DNA of 64,000 nucleotides from Bacillus atrophaeus. Its GTDB lineage: Bacteria > Bacillota > Bacilli > Bacillales > Bacillaceae. The DNA is taken from assembly GCF_001584335.1 (NCBI RefSeq), contig NZ_LSBB01000020.1, forward strand, positions 62,001 through 126,000, given 5' to 3'. A program made the translations under genes and the position numbers. Shown piece after piece: positions 45,768 through 54,391 of this stretch. The notes under the pieces are model-generated. The model was not told the DNA's origin, did no database searches, and saw only the letters and a list, made by a program, of their open reading frames with translations. The number at the start of each line of letters is the position of its first letter. Positions within the stretch are counted from its first letter, which is position 1.

Positions 45768-46388
45768 TTAATAAGCAAGCCCGACACGAACTCGGATGAA
45801 GTCACGCGCTTCAAGCTGTTGATAGAGAAAATGCGCCGTATCGCCGACTGTGATTTTTGATCCGCCCTCTGGCAAAAAGTCTTTTTCAAAGCGGTAAACA
45901 CCGGTTGCTTCACCGTCCGGAAGATAAGTGGGACAAATGGCGGTCCAGTCTAACCCAGAAGCCTCGAGCATTGTGAAGACTTTGGCATGCTCCTCAGCCG
46001 CCCGGGTCAATTTTCGTTTTGACTCATTGGTCTCAAACCGAAATTTTTGCGGATGTTGCCGGGATTTGAGAATTCCGGCTGTGCCGACAGTAATCAGCCG
46101 CTTCATGTTTTCTTCCTCCATTATGTCAATGACATGTTTCATCGACACAGAGAGCGTGTCATCTCCATCTGTACCGAGACAGCTGATCACCATGTCTGAG
46201 CCAGTGATCACATGTTGTACGTCATCTCGATTCCGGGCATTTCCTGTGCTGATCCGTTCCGGAGGCAAGTGAGGCACGTTCTTTTGTTCTCTGGCCAGCG
46301 CGTAAATATCATATCGCTTGTTTGCGCCTGCTTCTTTAAGAAATGCCTGTCCGACTCGGCCAGTCGCGCCAAATAAAGCTATTCTCAT
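45768..46388 (-). CDS. yheG: NAD(P)-binding protein YheG
   Basis: 206-residue atypical SDR (NmrA/BVR-B-like). It has the nucleotide loop [17 protein letters not shown], a central [12 protein letters not shown] segment, and [19 protein letters not shown] near the end. It lacks a clear Tyr-Lys pair, as usual in this group. ATG at 46388 has GAGGGGG; the longer frame to 46490 overlaps a divergent small ORF. Function is not known. Confidence 0.85.
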   Translation of the reverse strand: MRIALFGATGRVGQAFLKEAGANKRYDIYALAREQKNVPHLPPERISTGNARNRDDVQHVITGSDMVISCLGTDGDDTLSVSMKHVIDIMEEENMKRLITVGTAGILKSRQHPQKFRFETNESKRKLTRAAEEHAKVFTMLEASGLDWTAICPTYLPDGEATGVYRFEKDFLPEGGSKITVGDTAHFLYQQLEARDFIRVRVGLAY

Positions 46389-46488
46389 CCAAAAACCCCC
46401 TCGTCTTATTATAAAATGAAGGCAATCATTTTGAACAGCGCGGAAAAGAATACCTGTACAAATTGATAGAACGGTGGGAAACATATTC

Positions 46489-46590
46489 ATGAACCATCGA
46501 TATACTTACAAACTGTACAAGCTCCCAATTGACAAACGCCATCATAGACACTATTTTCCCCTCCCTTTTCTCCTAGGATATGTGGAATAG
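46489..46590 (+). CDS. Small basic protein, positional counterpart of yheF
   Basis: 33 codons, [20 protein letters not shown] then [13 protein letters not shown] and TAG. GGTGGGAA lies 9 nt upstream. B. subtilis has a small gene yheF in this interval, but I cannot confirm homology. It overlaps no other gene. Confidence 0.4.
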   Translation: MNHRYTYKLYKLPIDKRHHRHYFPLPFLLGYVE

Positions 46591-46614
46591 GAAAAAAGAG
46601 TGACAGCATCAAAA

Positions 46615-46638
46615 GAAGGCACGGGAGCCCGTGCCTTC
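46615..46638 (-). terminator. Terminator after sspB
   Basis: GAAGGCACGGG and CCCGTGCCTTC form an 11-bp stem with a 2-nt centre; on the minus strand a TTTT run follows. Confidence 0.88.
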
Positions 46639-46662
46639 TGTCAGCCATTATATTGAATTAAG

Positions 46663-46875
46663 TTATTGTACGCCGCCGCCCATTTGTTGTTGAGCGAAAG
46701 AAACTAAACGTTTAGTGATTTCTCCTCCGACAGATCCATTAGCGCGAGAAGTTGTTTCAGCACCAAGGTTCACACCGAATTCTGAAGCGATTTCGAATTT
46801 CATTTGATCGATTGCCTGAGCTGCGCCAGGTACAAGTAGTTGGTTTGAAGAGTTACTTCCAGATTGGTTTGGCAT
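46663..46875 (-). CDS. sspB: Small acid-soluble spore protein SspB (beta-type)
   Basis: 70-residue alpha/beta-type SASP that coats spore DNA and protects it from UV and chemicals. It has the germination-protease site region [18 protein letters not shown] and the DNA-binding half [20 protein letters not shown]. The N-terminus ([20 protein letters not shown]) is a few residues longer than in B. subtilis 168. AAGGAG precedes the ATG. A structured leader and a sigma-G promoter lie upstream. Confidence 0.96.
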   Translation of the reverse strand: MPNQSGSNSSNQLLVPGAAQAIDQMKFEIASEFGVNLGAETTSRANGSVGGEITKRLVSFAQQQMGGGVQ

Positions 46876-46905
46876 TGTTAATATCTCCTTTTATATATAG
46901 TATGG

Positions 46906-46970
46906 TTGGGCTTGCTGGAGTTGCACCAGCCGTGAATCCGGGGAGTCACTGCCTTCTCGGCTGTGCCCAA
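46906..46970 (-). promoter_or_regulatory. Multi-branched RNA-like structure in the sspB leader
   Basis: On the minus strand, TTGGGC/GCCCAA closes a 65-nt element. Inside are CAGCCG/CGGCTG enclosing GTGACTCC/GGATTCAC, and a partly overlapping CTGG/CCAG hairpin. It lies between the predicted sigma-G promoter and the sspB ribosome site. A CATACTA at 46899-46905 at its edge could be an alternative -10, but has no good -35. I know no such leader in B. subtilis 168 sspB. Confidence 0.6.
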
Positions 46971-46990
46971 TGGCTGCTGACTGTACTATG

Positions 46991-47019
46991 TATTATGTTA
47001 AATTTGCAAAGTTTGATGC
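46991..47019 (-). promoter_or_regulatory. Sigma-G promoter of sspB
   Basis: Reading toward sspB, GCATC, 17 nt, CATAATA, against the forespore consensus GHATR-N17/18-CATNNTA. It would give a leader of about 110 nt. Confidence 0.6.
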
Positions 47020-47052
47020 AGCCATTTGAATGGTAAATGTTGTGAGAGGAAT

Positions 47053-47083
47053 AAAAAAAGCTTAGCCATTTTCAGGCTAAGCA
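47053..47083 (-). terminator. Terminator after yheE
   Basis: GCTTAGCC and GGCTAAGC with a 7-nt loop; on the minus strand followed by seven T residues. Confidence 0.9.
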
Positions 47084-47091
47084 GTTATCAG

Positions 47092-47301
47092 TTAATCATA
47101 AATGTGAAAGAGCATCAGCTCATGAATCTCGCTTTTAATAGAAGGCTCGTCGTCATGGGCGGGAAATTGCCTTCCCCACTCAATATCTCCTGTCTTATGG
47201 TAAATCCCTTCATAATGTGTCCCTTTATGAAAAAACGAAATTCTCCACCCGGGCAGCTTTTCTTTTTGGAACAAAGGCTTCCAGCTAAAGTGAGAAATCA
47301 T
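47092..47301 (-). CDS. yheE: Conserved hypothetical protein YheE
   Basis: 69 residues, rich in aromatic residues and His (SWKPLFQKEKLPGWRISFFH, THYEGIYHKTGDIEW). No signal peptide. It is recognised as B. subtilis YheE (DUF5342); function unknown. AAGGAGCGTGACACTTC precedes the ATG. Confidence 0.85.
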   Translation of the reverse strand: MISHFSWKPLFQKEKLPGWRISFFHKGTHYEGIYHKTGDIEWGRQFPAHDDEPSIKSEIHELMLFHIYD

Positions 47302-47432
47302 GAAGTGTCACGCTCCTTAATTGATTTCAATTGACATGGATCGGAACCGAATTAGTTACATTGTATCTTATTCTGATGAAAGTTCATAGGATAGGAATTC
47401 ATTTCCGCATGTTGACCTTGTCCAAAATTGTC

Positions 47433-47463
47433 AAAAAAATAGTGCCCGGATGTTTGCCGGGCG
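47433..47463 (-). terminator. Terminator after yheD
   Basis: On the minus strand GCCCGG-type arms (CCCGG/CCGGG with CAAACAT loop) are followed by CACTA and seven T residues. Confidence 0.82.
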
Positions 47464-47471
47464 GCGCCGGA

Positions 47472-48830
47472 TTACGGCCAAAGTTTTTCAGGCGCTACGA
47501 TGGCCTGCTCCGAGAGATAAGACGCATATTCGAAGTTTCTCCGCTTTGTCAGAGAATCAACAGAGGTTAAGTTCGGATGCGAAAAAATACTGCGGCCCGG
47601 TCGTGAATTAGCCTCAAACATCCATACCTTTCCGGCCTGATCGATTCCGAGGTCAAAGCCGATTTCGCCGATGAAGCCTTCAATATGTTCATTGAGTACA
47701 CGGCTGACAGTTAGTGCGGCGACTGAAAGCTTTCTGATCATATCGGCCCTTTCCTTAGGATCGTCATAGAGTTCCGCTAATGTTTTCACTGTTCCTCCAT
47801 TTGAGAGGTGGGTCGTTATGCTGTTTTTGCCGGAAATCTTTACGGCAATTGCGGTTACGTCCCATTTTCCGCTTGCGTTCTTATTTGTATGCACGCGAAA
47901 ATCGGCAGGACGTCCCTGAAATTCGATAAGATCAATGCCTTGCTGAACAAGAAAAGAAGCGGCATCGTGTTCTTTTTCAAACGCAGCTAAAAAGGCTGAT
48001 GAATCCGGATACTCAATAGAAGTAAAGGATTTTTCTTCATTTGTATGTTTGACGGTCAGTCCTTTCTCCGATTGGGTCAGCTGGTAAATCCCAGTGCCGA
48101 GCGCGCCGTTAGCCGGCTTGATATAGACGGTCTCAAATGACTTACAGAGTGTGTCAATGCTTTCAACGGACGGATGAAGGATGGATTGCGGTAAGAAGGG
48201 TGCCGTCCGGTTGTCTTTTTCCAAAAGCTGATGAATCTCCCATTTGTTAAAAAACCCGGGATTAAACCATGGAATTTGATATTCATTTATCAGCCGCTGT
48301 TTTGTTTCCTGTAAGAGTGCAGAATCTTCTATTTTACGGTTCGGCAAGCGGTCATACACAACATTCGGGAGCGGGACGGTTTTCTTTTCCCAGCCGTTTT
48401 CTCTGTAAAGATACGCTTCAATCGTGCCGTGTTCCCACTGGATTTGATGGGCGCCAAAGACAAAGCAATACCCGCCAGACTGAAGGTTCAAGGTGAGCAG
48501 CTTTGAAAAAAAGAGAGAGCGTTCTTTGAATGGCTGAGAAAGGGACTTAGTAAATCCGGCCGTGAAAATCCCGATTAATGGGCCGATAAAGACCGTATTC
48601 TCGTGAATGATGATATTCGCCTGGCTTCGGTGCGGAATCATCAGCTCGTGAAACAGATTTTCAGAAAGCAGTACTGTGCGCTCAAGATTTTTCTTGAAGG
48701 AAATATGACATCTTGCGACCTGAGTACCGAACGCGGCATACAAAAGACCGTTTTGCTTCATAGAGGAGGGGAGAAACATCGTGTTTTCGCTTTTTTTGTG
48801 TATGCCGACCATGTAGCTTTTACGATTCAT
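47472..48830 (-). CDS. yheD: Endospore coat-associated ATP-grasp protein YheD
   Basis: 452 residues of the YheC/YheD family. The C-terminal half is an ATP-grasp fold (YIKPANGALGTGIYQL, FLVQQGIDLIEFQGRPADFR, MFEANSRPGRS). The B. subtilis protein localises to the forespore/coat; the reaction and substrate are unknown. It overlaps the end of yheC by 11 nt, with AAAGGAG inside yheC, so the two are translated together. Confidence 0.9.
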   Translation of the reverse strand: MNRKSYMVGIHKKSENTMFLPSSMKQNGLLYAAFGTQVARCHISFKKNLERTVLLSENLFHELMIPHRSQANIIIHENTVFIGPLIGIFTAGFTKSLSQPFKERSLFFSKLLTLNLQSGGYCFVFGAHQIQWEHGTIEAYLYRENGWEKKTVPLPNVVYDRLPNRKIEDSALLQETKQRLINEYQIPWFNPGFFNKWEIHQLLEKDNRTAPFLPQSILHPSVESIDTLCKSFETVYIKPANGALGTGIYQLTQSEKGLTVKHTNEEKSFTSIEYPDSSAFLAAFEKEHDAASFLVQQGIDLIEFQGRPADFRVHTNKNASGKWDVTAIAVKISGKNSITTHLSNGGTVKTLAELYDDPKERADMIRKLSVAALTVSRVLNEHIEGFIGEIGFDLGIDQAGKVWMFEANSRPGRSIFSHPNLTSVDSLTKRRNFEYASYLSEQAIVAPEKLWP

Positions 48831-49911
48831 GCGGCAGGGCTCCTTTCTGGTCCCGTAACGAGTGAATCCCTAAGCAGCGCTTAAAAGGACTTGTGCAGAG
48901 CTGCTCCTTTTGCTCGGGAGAGACTTTTAAAATGGATTTTCTGCCTGGCTTTGAATTGATATCAAGTAGCCAGATTCTTCCGTCCTTGGCCAGGCATATA
49001 TCGAGCCCAAGTTCAAATAAAGGTCCGTACTGCTCGTCGAGAAAATAAGGAACGGACTGGGTGATCGAGAAGACATCATCCAATAAAATGACCTGCTGTT
49101 TTTTCGGAATCTCTTGAAACCATGTATCAAATTTGAGAGCATCAGACCCCCCAGATAAATTTGCCAGAAGCCCGTTTTGATAGCCGCGTCTCACGGCCTT
49201 GCCGACAGTTTCCCAGCTGCCGGACTCATTTTTCTGCATTAATATACGAATATCACGCGGATACCGTTCCTTATCTTGAATATTTAAATAAGGCTGTAAA
49301 ATGTAGCGGTGCTGCAGCACTTTTTTACACCATGTTTTAAAAGACACCTGATTGGAAAAAGATTTGGTTTGTTTATTCTTTCCGATATGATAGGTGGCCG
49401 TAATTGATTTTTTGCCCAGCTCGAGAAGAATGACGCCTCTGCCGCCGGACCCGAACGCCGGCTTTAAAATACAGGTTTTTTCTTTTAATAAAAACGAATA
49501 AATTTGCTCATATTTTGTGATTTGAATTGTTTCTGGGATATATGGGTTAATCAAAGGATTTTGCTGCAAATCGTTTAACACAGCCCACTTATCAGGAAGA
49601 CCGAAACCGAGAAATTCTGTTTTTGGATATTTTTTGAGCCATTCGACGATCGGTTTTGCTTTATGGGAATGAGAGTCTTTCCCATAAAAACAGCGATCAT
49701 AAATAAAGTCGGGAATATTTATTTCTGTTTCGTTCCATTTTCCGCTGGACGGATGATGGGCAAGCGCCTTGACACGCAGGGTGTCAGGAGATATATCAAA
49801 TGGCGTAAAGCGGACGAAACGAATGCCGAAGTCAGGCGCTCTCTTCGCCAATTCGGCGGCATAATCTTCTTCATGCTGGCGGGATAAAGACATAAAACCG
49901 AGTGTTATCAT
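48820..49911 (-). CDS. yheC: Endospore coat-associated ATP-grasp protein YheC
   Basis: 363 residues, paralogue of YheD. ATP-grasp motifs are CILKPAFGSGGRGVILLELG, YILQPYLNIQDKERYPRDIR and WLLDINSKPGRK. ATG at 49911 (MITLGFMSLS) has GGGGGAG 8 nt upstream and gives the B. subtilis length; the longer frame to 49986 has no ribosome site. An imperfect hairpin with a T tract (49932-49975, minus strand) lies just upstream of the start. Confidence 0.9.
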   Translation of the reverse strand: MITLGFMSLSRQHEEDYAAELAKRAPDFGIRFVRFTPFDISPDTLRVKALAHHPSSGKWNETEINIPDFIYDRCFYGKDSHSHKAKPIVEWLKKYPKTEFLGFGLPDKWAVLNDLQQNPLINPYIPETIQITKYEQIYSFLLKEKTCILKPAFGSGGRGVILLELGKKSITATYHIGKNKQTKSFSNQVSFKTWCKKVLQHRYILQPYLNIQDKERYPRDIRILMQKNESGSWETVGKAVRRGYQNGLLANLSGGSDALKFDTWFQEIPKKQQVILLDDVFSITQSVPYFLDEQYGPLFELGLDICLAKDGRIWLLDINSKPGRKSILKVSPEQKEQLCTSPFKRCLGIHSLRDQKGALPHES

Positions 49912-50209
49912 GTTGTTACTCCCCCTTATTGAAAAACTGCTGATCACGTACGGAAGGATCGCATTCCTTTCCAGCAGCAGCTTCAAGCTGTTTAACCAAG
50001 AAACCGGAGACGGATTTTGCTGCGGGTGTTCTACCTTAATGATTACGATACTTCTCCTTGCCTTATTCCTGACAAAACAAGATGATTTTTAAAGGCAAGG
50101 TTCCGTCTCCTTTATTTGCTAAGTCGTCTCACGAACCTCTATAATACGAATAGATATAGTTCAGGTATCATAAAAAAGATTCGGTTAAGATGGAGGCAGA
50201 TGAAAAGGA

Positions 50210-51343
50210 ATGGGTATAGCAGGAACTTTTATTTTTATGATTGTGATCGGCGCTGTAATCGGGGCGATTACCAATCATTTAGCAATTCAAATGTTATTTC
50301 GGCCATACAAGGCTTATTACGTATTTGGCAAACGGGTCCCTTTCACGCCCGGGCTGATTCCAAAAAGAAGAGATGAGCTTGCTAAACAAATGGGACTGAC
50401 GGTGGTCAATCATCTTTTGACACCAGAAGGCATTAAAAAACGGCTTGTTTCTGATACGGCCAAAAAACAGGCGCTGCAAGCCGGAGAACAGTTTATCCGC
50501 CGCATGACGGATTCTGAGATGACATTAAATGAAGCGTTGGACAAAGTCGGCATTAAGCGTCCGGGTGAGGCTGCTGATGCATGGATTGACCAATGGACGG
50601 ATGAAAAGCTTTCACAGCTCTTCCTACAATACGAACACCGGCCGTTAAAAGAGTGGCTGCCGCCTGAAGTGCAGGAAAAGCTGGAAGAGAAGATTCCGAT
50701 GGTTTCTGAATATATTTTGAAACGAAGCAGTGACTATTTTGAAGGTGAAGAAGGAAAAACAAGACTCGGCAATATGATTGATGACTTTTTAAAAGAACGC
50801 GGGATGCTCGGAAGCATGGTGCAAATGTTTCTCGGCAATTCAAGCCTCGCGGACCGCGTGCGGCCGGAGCTGTTAAAGTTTTTGCGTAATGAAGAAACGA
50901 AACGGCTGCTTTCCGATCTTCTCAATAATGAATGGGATAAGCTGAAGCAATACTCATTTTATGAGGCTGATGAAAAATGGAATGCCAAAGCCTTAATCGT
51001 CAGCCTGAAAAAAAGAGTGCTGCAATCATTCTCCGCCGCACCGTTTTTTGAAGGGACAATCGGCGCATTGGCATCCCGATATGAAAAAGAACTGAGCCAA
51101 ACGTATTTGCCGGCGCTTTTAGACAGGGCCCTTGATGGGATCGCTGCAAATCTTGATGATGTGCTGAAAAGGATGCGCCTTGAGGAAATTGTTAAGGAAC
51201 AGGTGGATCAGTTCCCTGTTCAGCGATTGGAGGAAATGGTGCTGTCCATTTCGAAAAAAGAATTTAAAATGATCACATATTTAGGCGGTCTTCTAGGCGG
51301 ATTGATCGGAGCTATTCAAGCCCTGTTCGTCATCCTTTTTTAA
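50210..51343 (+). CDS. yheB: DUF445 membrane protein YheB
   Basis: 377 residues. One helix at each end ([20 protein letters not shown] and [20 protein letters not shown]) enclose a long helical cytoplasmic or extracellular domain. The N-terminal [20 protein letters not shown] motif is the family hallmark. Function is unknown. It is followed after 90 nt by yheA on the same strand. Confidence 0.88.
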   Translation: MGIAGTFIFMIVIGAVIGAITNHLAIQMLFRPYKAYYVFGKRVPFTPGLIPKRRDELAKQMGLTVVNHLLTPEGIKKRLVSDTAKKQALQAGEQFIRRMTDSEMTLNEALDKVGIKRPGEAADAWIDQWTDEKLSQLFLQYEHRPLKEWLPPEVQEKLEEKIPMVSEYILKRSSDYFEGEEGKTRLGNMIDDFLKERGMLGSMVQMFLGNSSLADRVRPELLKFLRNEETKRLLSDLLNNEWDKLKQYSFYEADEKWNAKALIVSLKKRVLQSFSAAPFFEGTIGALASRYEKELSQTYLPALLDRALDGIAANLDDVLKRMRLEEIVKEQVDQFPVQRLEEMVLSISKKEFKMITYLGGLLGGLIGAIQALFVILF

Positions 51344-51433
51344 ATGAAAGCCCGTATAATAATGAAAGATGCTCCATAGTCTGTTATAGTGGAATGGTAT
51401 GTCTAGCGGTATTGAAGAAAGGAGCAATAAAAC

Positions 51434-51787
51434 ATGGCAGTTAATTTTTATGATGCAGCTTATGATCTTGAAAAAGCAATACGGGAAAGCGAAGAATATA
51501 CCCGTTTAAAAGGGCTTTACGATGAAGTAAATGCTGATGAATCAGCAAAGCGGATGTTTGAAAACTTCCGTGACGTGCAGCTGAAACTTCAGCAAAAGCA
51601 AATGTCAGGTGAAGAAATCACGCAAGAAGAAGTAGAACAGGCGCAAAAAACAGTCGCCCTTGTCCAGCAGCATGAAAAAATTTCTCAGCTGATGGAAGCA
51701 GAGCAGCGCATGAGCATGCTGATCGGCGAGTTGAACAAAGTGATTATGAAGCCTTTGGAAGAGCTTTACGGCAGTGTTGAAGGCTGA
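51434..51787 (+). CDS. yheA: YlbF/YmcA-family protein YheA
   Basis: 117 residues, almost all helical and charged, with the Com_YlbF family pattern (YDLEKAIRESEEYTRLKGLY ... RMFENFRDVQLKLQQKQMSG). Relatives YlbF and YmcA form the Y-complex acting with RNase Y; YheA itself has no known role. GAAAGGAGCAATAAAAC precedes the ATG. Confidence 0.9.
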   Translation: MAVNFYDAAYDLEKAIRESEEYTRLKGLYDEVNADESAKRMFENFRDVQLKLQQKQMSGEEITQEEVEQAQKTVALVQQHEKISQLMEAEQRMSMLIGELNKVIMKPLEELYGSVEG

Positions 51788-51796
51788 TGATGAGAC

Positions 51797-51836
51797 AGAA
51801 CCCTTTTTTCTTAGGAAAGAAGGGTTCTTTATTTTT
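51797..51836 (+). terminator. Terminator after yheA
   Basis: AGAACCCTTTTTTC and GAAAGAAGGGTTCT (one bulge) around TTAG, followed by TTATTTTT. Confidence 0.88.
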
Positions 51837-51855
51837 GCGGGGATCTCCTAATGTG

Positions 51856-52926
51856 TCAGTTCACAATAAAATCAAGCGACTCTTTTGGAGTTCCATTAAT
51901 AATGATAGTGATCGTATGAACTCCTTTATAGTGTTTTCTCGTAGATAAATCTCTAAAGGAATGAGTTTTTGAATAAGCTCGTGTTTCACCTTGATGTATA
52001 TCAATCTCAGTGATTTTAAACACTTTTTTATTCCGCTGTCCTCTGGCTTTCACATAATCAATTGCATATTCGGCTCTTACTTTGGTATTTTTTGCAGAAT
52101 GAATCTGAAAGGAAAAAGATAATCTCTCTCCAATAGAGATTCGGTCAGGGCTGCAAGTGAAGTGCTGTAATCGGATGGATTCACCATCTTCATATCCAAA
52201 AACGGACAGCGCTTGTTTATCGCCTTTTTTTAATAACGTACGGTAAGCATGTTTTATGATCCAATCTGTGTCATGATGTTTTCCGTACCATTTTGCGGCG
52301 ATGTCTGCCAAGAGTGCTGGATGTGTTTTTGAGATATCATTCAGGTTATTTGCCACACTTTTCCTTACGTATAATGATTCATCCTGTATGAGGTTGTGCA
52401 GGATCGGAAGGATAGGGGAGGGATCGGATTTAAATGAAGGAATAGATATTCCCCATGGAAGGCGGGGCCTGCTTCCCTCACTAGCCAGTCTCCTTACATG
52501 GTCATTCGGATGGCAAGACCATTCCAGAAACTGTTCGATCATTCTTTCCTGATTCAGCAGTAAAAAAGGCCTGACAGCAAACTCTGAGGTAGAGTATTGT
52601 GTAAATGTTTCTAAAGCCCCCATCGACTCTTCCCAATGCTCTAATCCGTATTGCTCGACATAATCAGGAAATATGATTCCGCTCAGACCCGTAAAATGAG
52701 GGGCGGTTTTATATAAAATGGTAAGCGCTTCATTAAATTTACTCGGGAGCGTTTCATATAAAGACACTGTTATTCGGCGCATTCGCTGTTTTAATGCAAG
52801 ATCCTCCCAGTCCCGGAAAATCAATGTTTGGCATTTAGGCGCGTCAAAAGAAGGATATTCTTTTTTTATAGTGTGAGTCAGTTTCTGAACAAACTCGTGG
52901 TTGTAGATATCTTTTAGATTACTCAT
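51856..52926 (-). CDS. yhaZ: DNA alkylation repair (AlkD-like) protein YhaZ
   Basis: 356 residues of HEAT-like helical repeats (YGLEHWEESMGALETFTQYS, LASEGSRPRLPWGISIPSFK, LYVRKSVANNLNDISKTHPA). AlkD/AlkC-type proteins bind and remove alkylated bases without base flipping; the extra C-terminal beta domain (230-356) is AlkC-like. ATG at 52926 (MSNLKD) with GGTGA; a longer frame to 52986 lacks a ribosome site. Confidence 0.85.
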   Translation of the reverse strand: MSNLKDIYNHEFVQKLTHTIKKEYPSFDAPKCQTLIFRDWEDLALKQRMRRITVSLYETLPSKFNEALTILYKTAPHFTGLSGIIFPDYVEQYGLEHWEESMGALETFTQYSTSEFAVRPFLLLNQERMIEQFLEWSCHPNDHVRRLASEGSRPRLPWGISIPSFKSDPSPILPILHNLIQDESLYVRKSVANNLNDISKTHPALLADIAAKWYGKHHDTDWIIKHAYRTLLKKGDKQALSVFGYEDGESIRLQHFTCSPDRISIGERLSFSFQIHSAKNTKVRAEYAIDYVKARGQRNKKVFKITEIDIHQGETRAYSKTHSFRDLSTRKHYKGVHTITIIINGTPKESLDFIVN

Positions 52927-53397
52927 ACGGTCACCGCTTTTCTCCTTGTTAATGTGAATTATATACGAATGTATGTTCTTCATCAATGTAAATCTCCAGT
53001 ATTGCTGAAAATTTAATTTTGCTGACCGAACTGCTTTTTTAAATTAAAAAAATACTTGATATCCGGCGGATAAATTGAGATAATAATGTTGAAAGCGCCT
53101 ACACTTACATTTTTACTGAGGATACGGTCGCATATACTGCCGATTTTTTAGGGGATAAGCAACAGAGAGTAAGTGAACGAGTGCGCTCGGTCAAAAAAGG
53201 GGTTCCTGATAAATGATATTTCGGAAATAGAAATAATGGTATTGGGAGAATGGCTGCATCGATCGTATCCTAAAAAGAAGATTTCATTCAAAGTCTGCCT
53301 GCGCGGGCTTTTTTGCTGTGAAGAAAACTTGTTCTAAACACAGAGACAGGGTCATATTCTAATGACAAGTACAGTCATCAAGAAGGGGGACATCTCT
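52927..53397. other. Intergenic region between yhaZ and yhaX with a coding relic
   Basis: No intact gene. In 53115-53338 one frame reads TEDTVAYTADFLGDKQQRVS up to VPDK and TGA at 53216; a second frame then gives NDISEIEIMVLGEWLHRSYP through FCCEENLF to TAA at 53338. A single frameshift near 53200 would join them. No family is recognised. A GC hairpin with a T run (GCCTGCGCGGGC, near 53299-53316) lies in it. Confidence 0.45.
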
Positions 53398-54264
53398 GTG
53401 TCTAAACAAATGCTTGCATTAAATATAGATGGCGCGCTTCTTCGCTCCAACGGAAAGCTGCACCAGGCCACAAAAGACGCAATAGACTATGTGAAGAAAA
53501 AAGGAATTTACGTTACTCTTGTGACCAATCGCCATTTTCGCTCCGCACAGAAAATAGCGAAATCGCTAAAACTGGATGCGAAGCTGGTTACTCACAGCGG
53601 CGCCTATATCGCTCAAAAAATAGATGACCCATTTTTTGAGAAAAAAATTTCTGAGGACCATACGTTTAATATTGTGCAAGTGTTAGAGAGCTATCAGTGC
53701 AATATCCGACTTCTCCATGAAAAATATTCGATCGGAAATCGGAAAAAGGTGAATTCCAATTTATTGGGGAAAGCGCTGATTCATCCGTCAGACCCGATCT
53801 TTTATCCGGTTCAGTTTGTTGAGTCATTAAGTGATTTGCTCATGGATGAACCGGTGAGCGCCCCTGTGATTGAAGTATATGCGGGCGGCGGCATTCAGAG
53901 CGATATCATGGAGACGATTTCTGCAGCCTTTCCGGCGGTCGATCTCATCCGTGTGAATGAAGAAAAACTGAACATCGTTCCAAAAGGCGTATCAAAAGAA
54001 GCCGGTCTGGCGCTTGTTGTCGCTGACGCAGGCTTAACAATGGAAGATGTAGTCGCCATCGGGCATCAGCATGACGACCTGCCGATGATTGAACTCGCAG
54101 GCCTTGGAGTCGCCATGGGGAACGCTTCTGCAGAGATTAAAAGAAAAGCTGACTGGGTTACGAGGTCAAATGATGAACAGGGTGTTGCATATATGATGAA
54201 GGAATACTTCCGTATGCAGCAGCGAAAAGGGTTTCTTGATAAATACCATATGAAACGAATCTAA
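53398..54264 (+). CDS. yhaX: HAD-family phosphatase YhaX
   Basis: 288-residue Cof-type HAD hydrolase. Motif I is LALNIDGALLRS, in which the nucleophile Asp is present but the usual second Asp (DXD) is replaced (NIDGA), motif II TLVTNR, and motif III-IV AIGHQHDDLPMIELAG. B. subtilis YhaX is expressed in the mother cell during sporulation. GTG at 53398 (VSKQML) has AAGGGGGA 8 nt upstream; ATG at 53362 precedes that ribosome site. Confidence 0.88.
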   Translation: MSKQMLALNIDGALLRSNGKLHQATKDAIDYVKKKGIYVTLVTNRHFRSAQKIAKSLKLDAKLVTHSGAYIAQKIDDPFFEKKISEDHTFNIVQVLESYQCNIRLLHEKYSIGNRKKVNSNLLGKALIHPSDPIFYPVQFVESLSDLLMDEPVSAPVIEVYAGGGIQSDIMETISAAFPAVDLIRVNEEKLNIVPKGVSKEAGLALVVADAGLTMEDVVAIGHQHDDLPMIELAGLGVAMGNASAEIKRKADWVTRSNDEQGVAYMMKEYFRMQQRKGFLDKYHMKRI

Positions 54265-54270
54265 AACTAG

Positions 54271-54307
54271 AGCCGCATGCGCACGTGATATCGCGCCTGC
54301 GGCTTTT
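54271..54307 (+). terminator. Terminator after yhaX
   Basis: AGCCGCATGCGC and GCGCCTGCGGCT (one bulge) with an 11-nt loop, followed by TTTTTG. Confidence 0.85.
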
Positions 54308-54391
54308 TGCATATAGAGGGAGCGGATTGATTTTACCCATTTATTTTTGTACACTAAAGAAAGTTTTGAATCTGAAAATAAGGTGATTACG

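Noticed and set aside
46906-46970. tRNA gene or cobalamin riboswitch in the sspB leader
   Set aside because: GGTGCAACTCC recalls the B12 riboswitch core, but the other boxes are missing, and no cloverleaf with anticodon and T-loop can be drawn.
49910-50092. 60-codon hydrophobic ORF opposite the yheC start
   Set aside because: It starts inside the yheC start region, has no ribosome site and no recognisable family.
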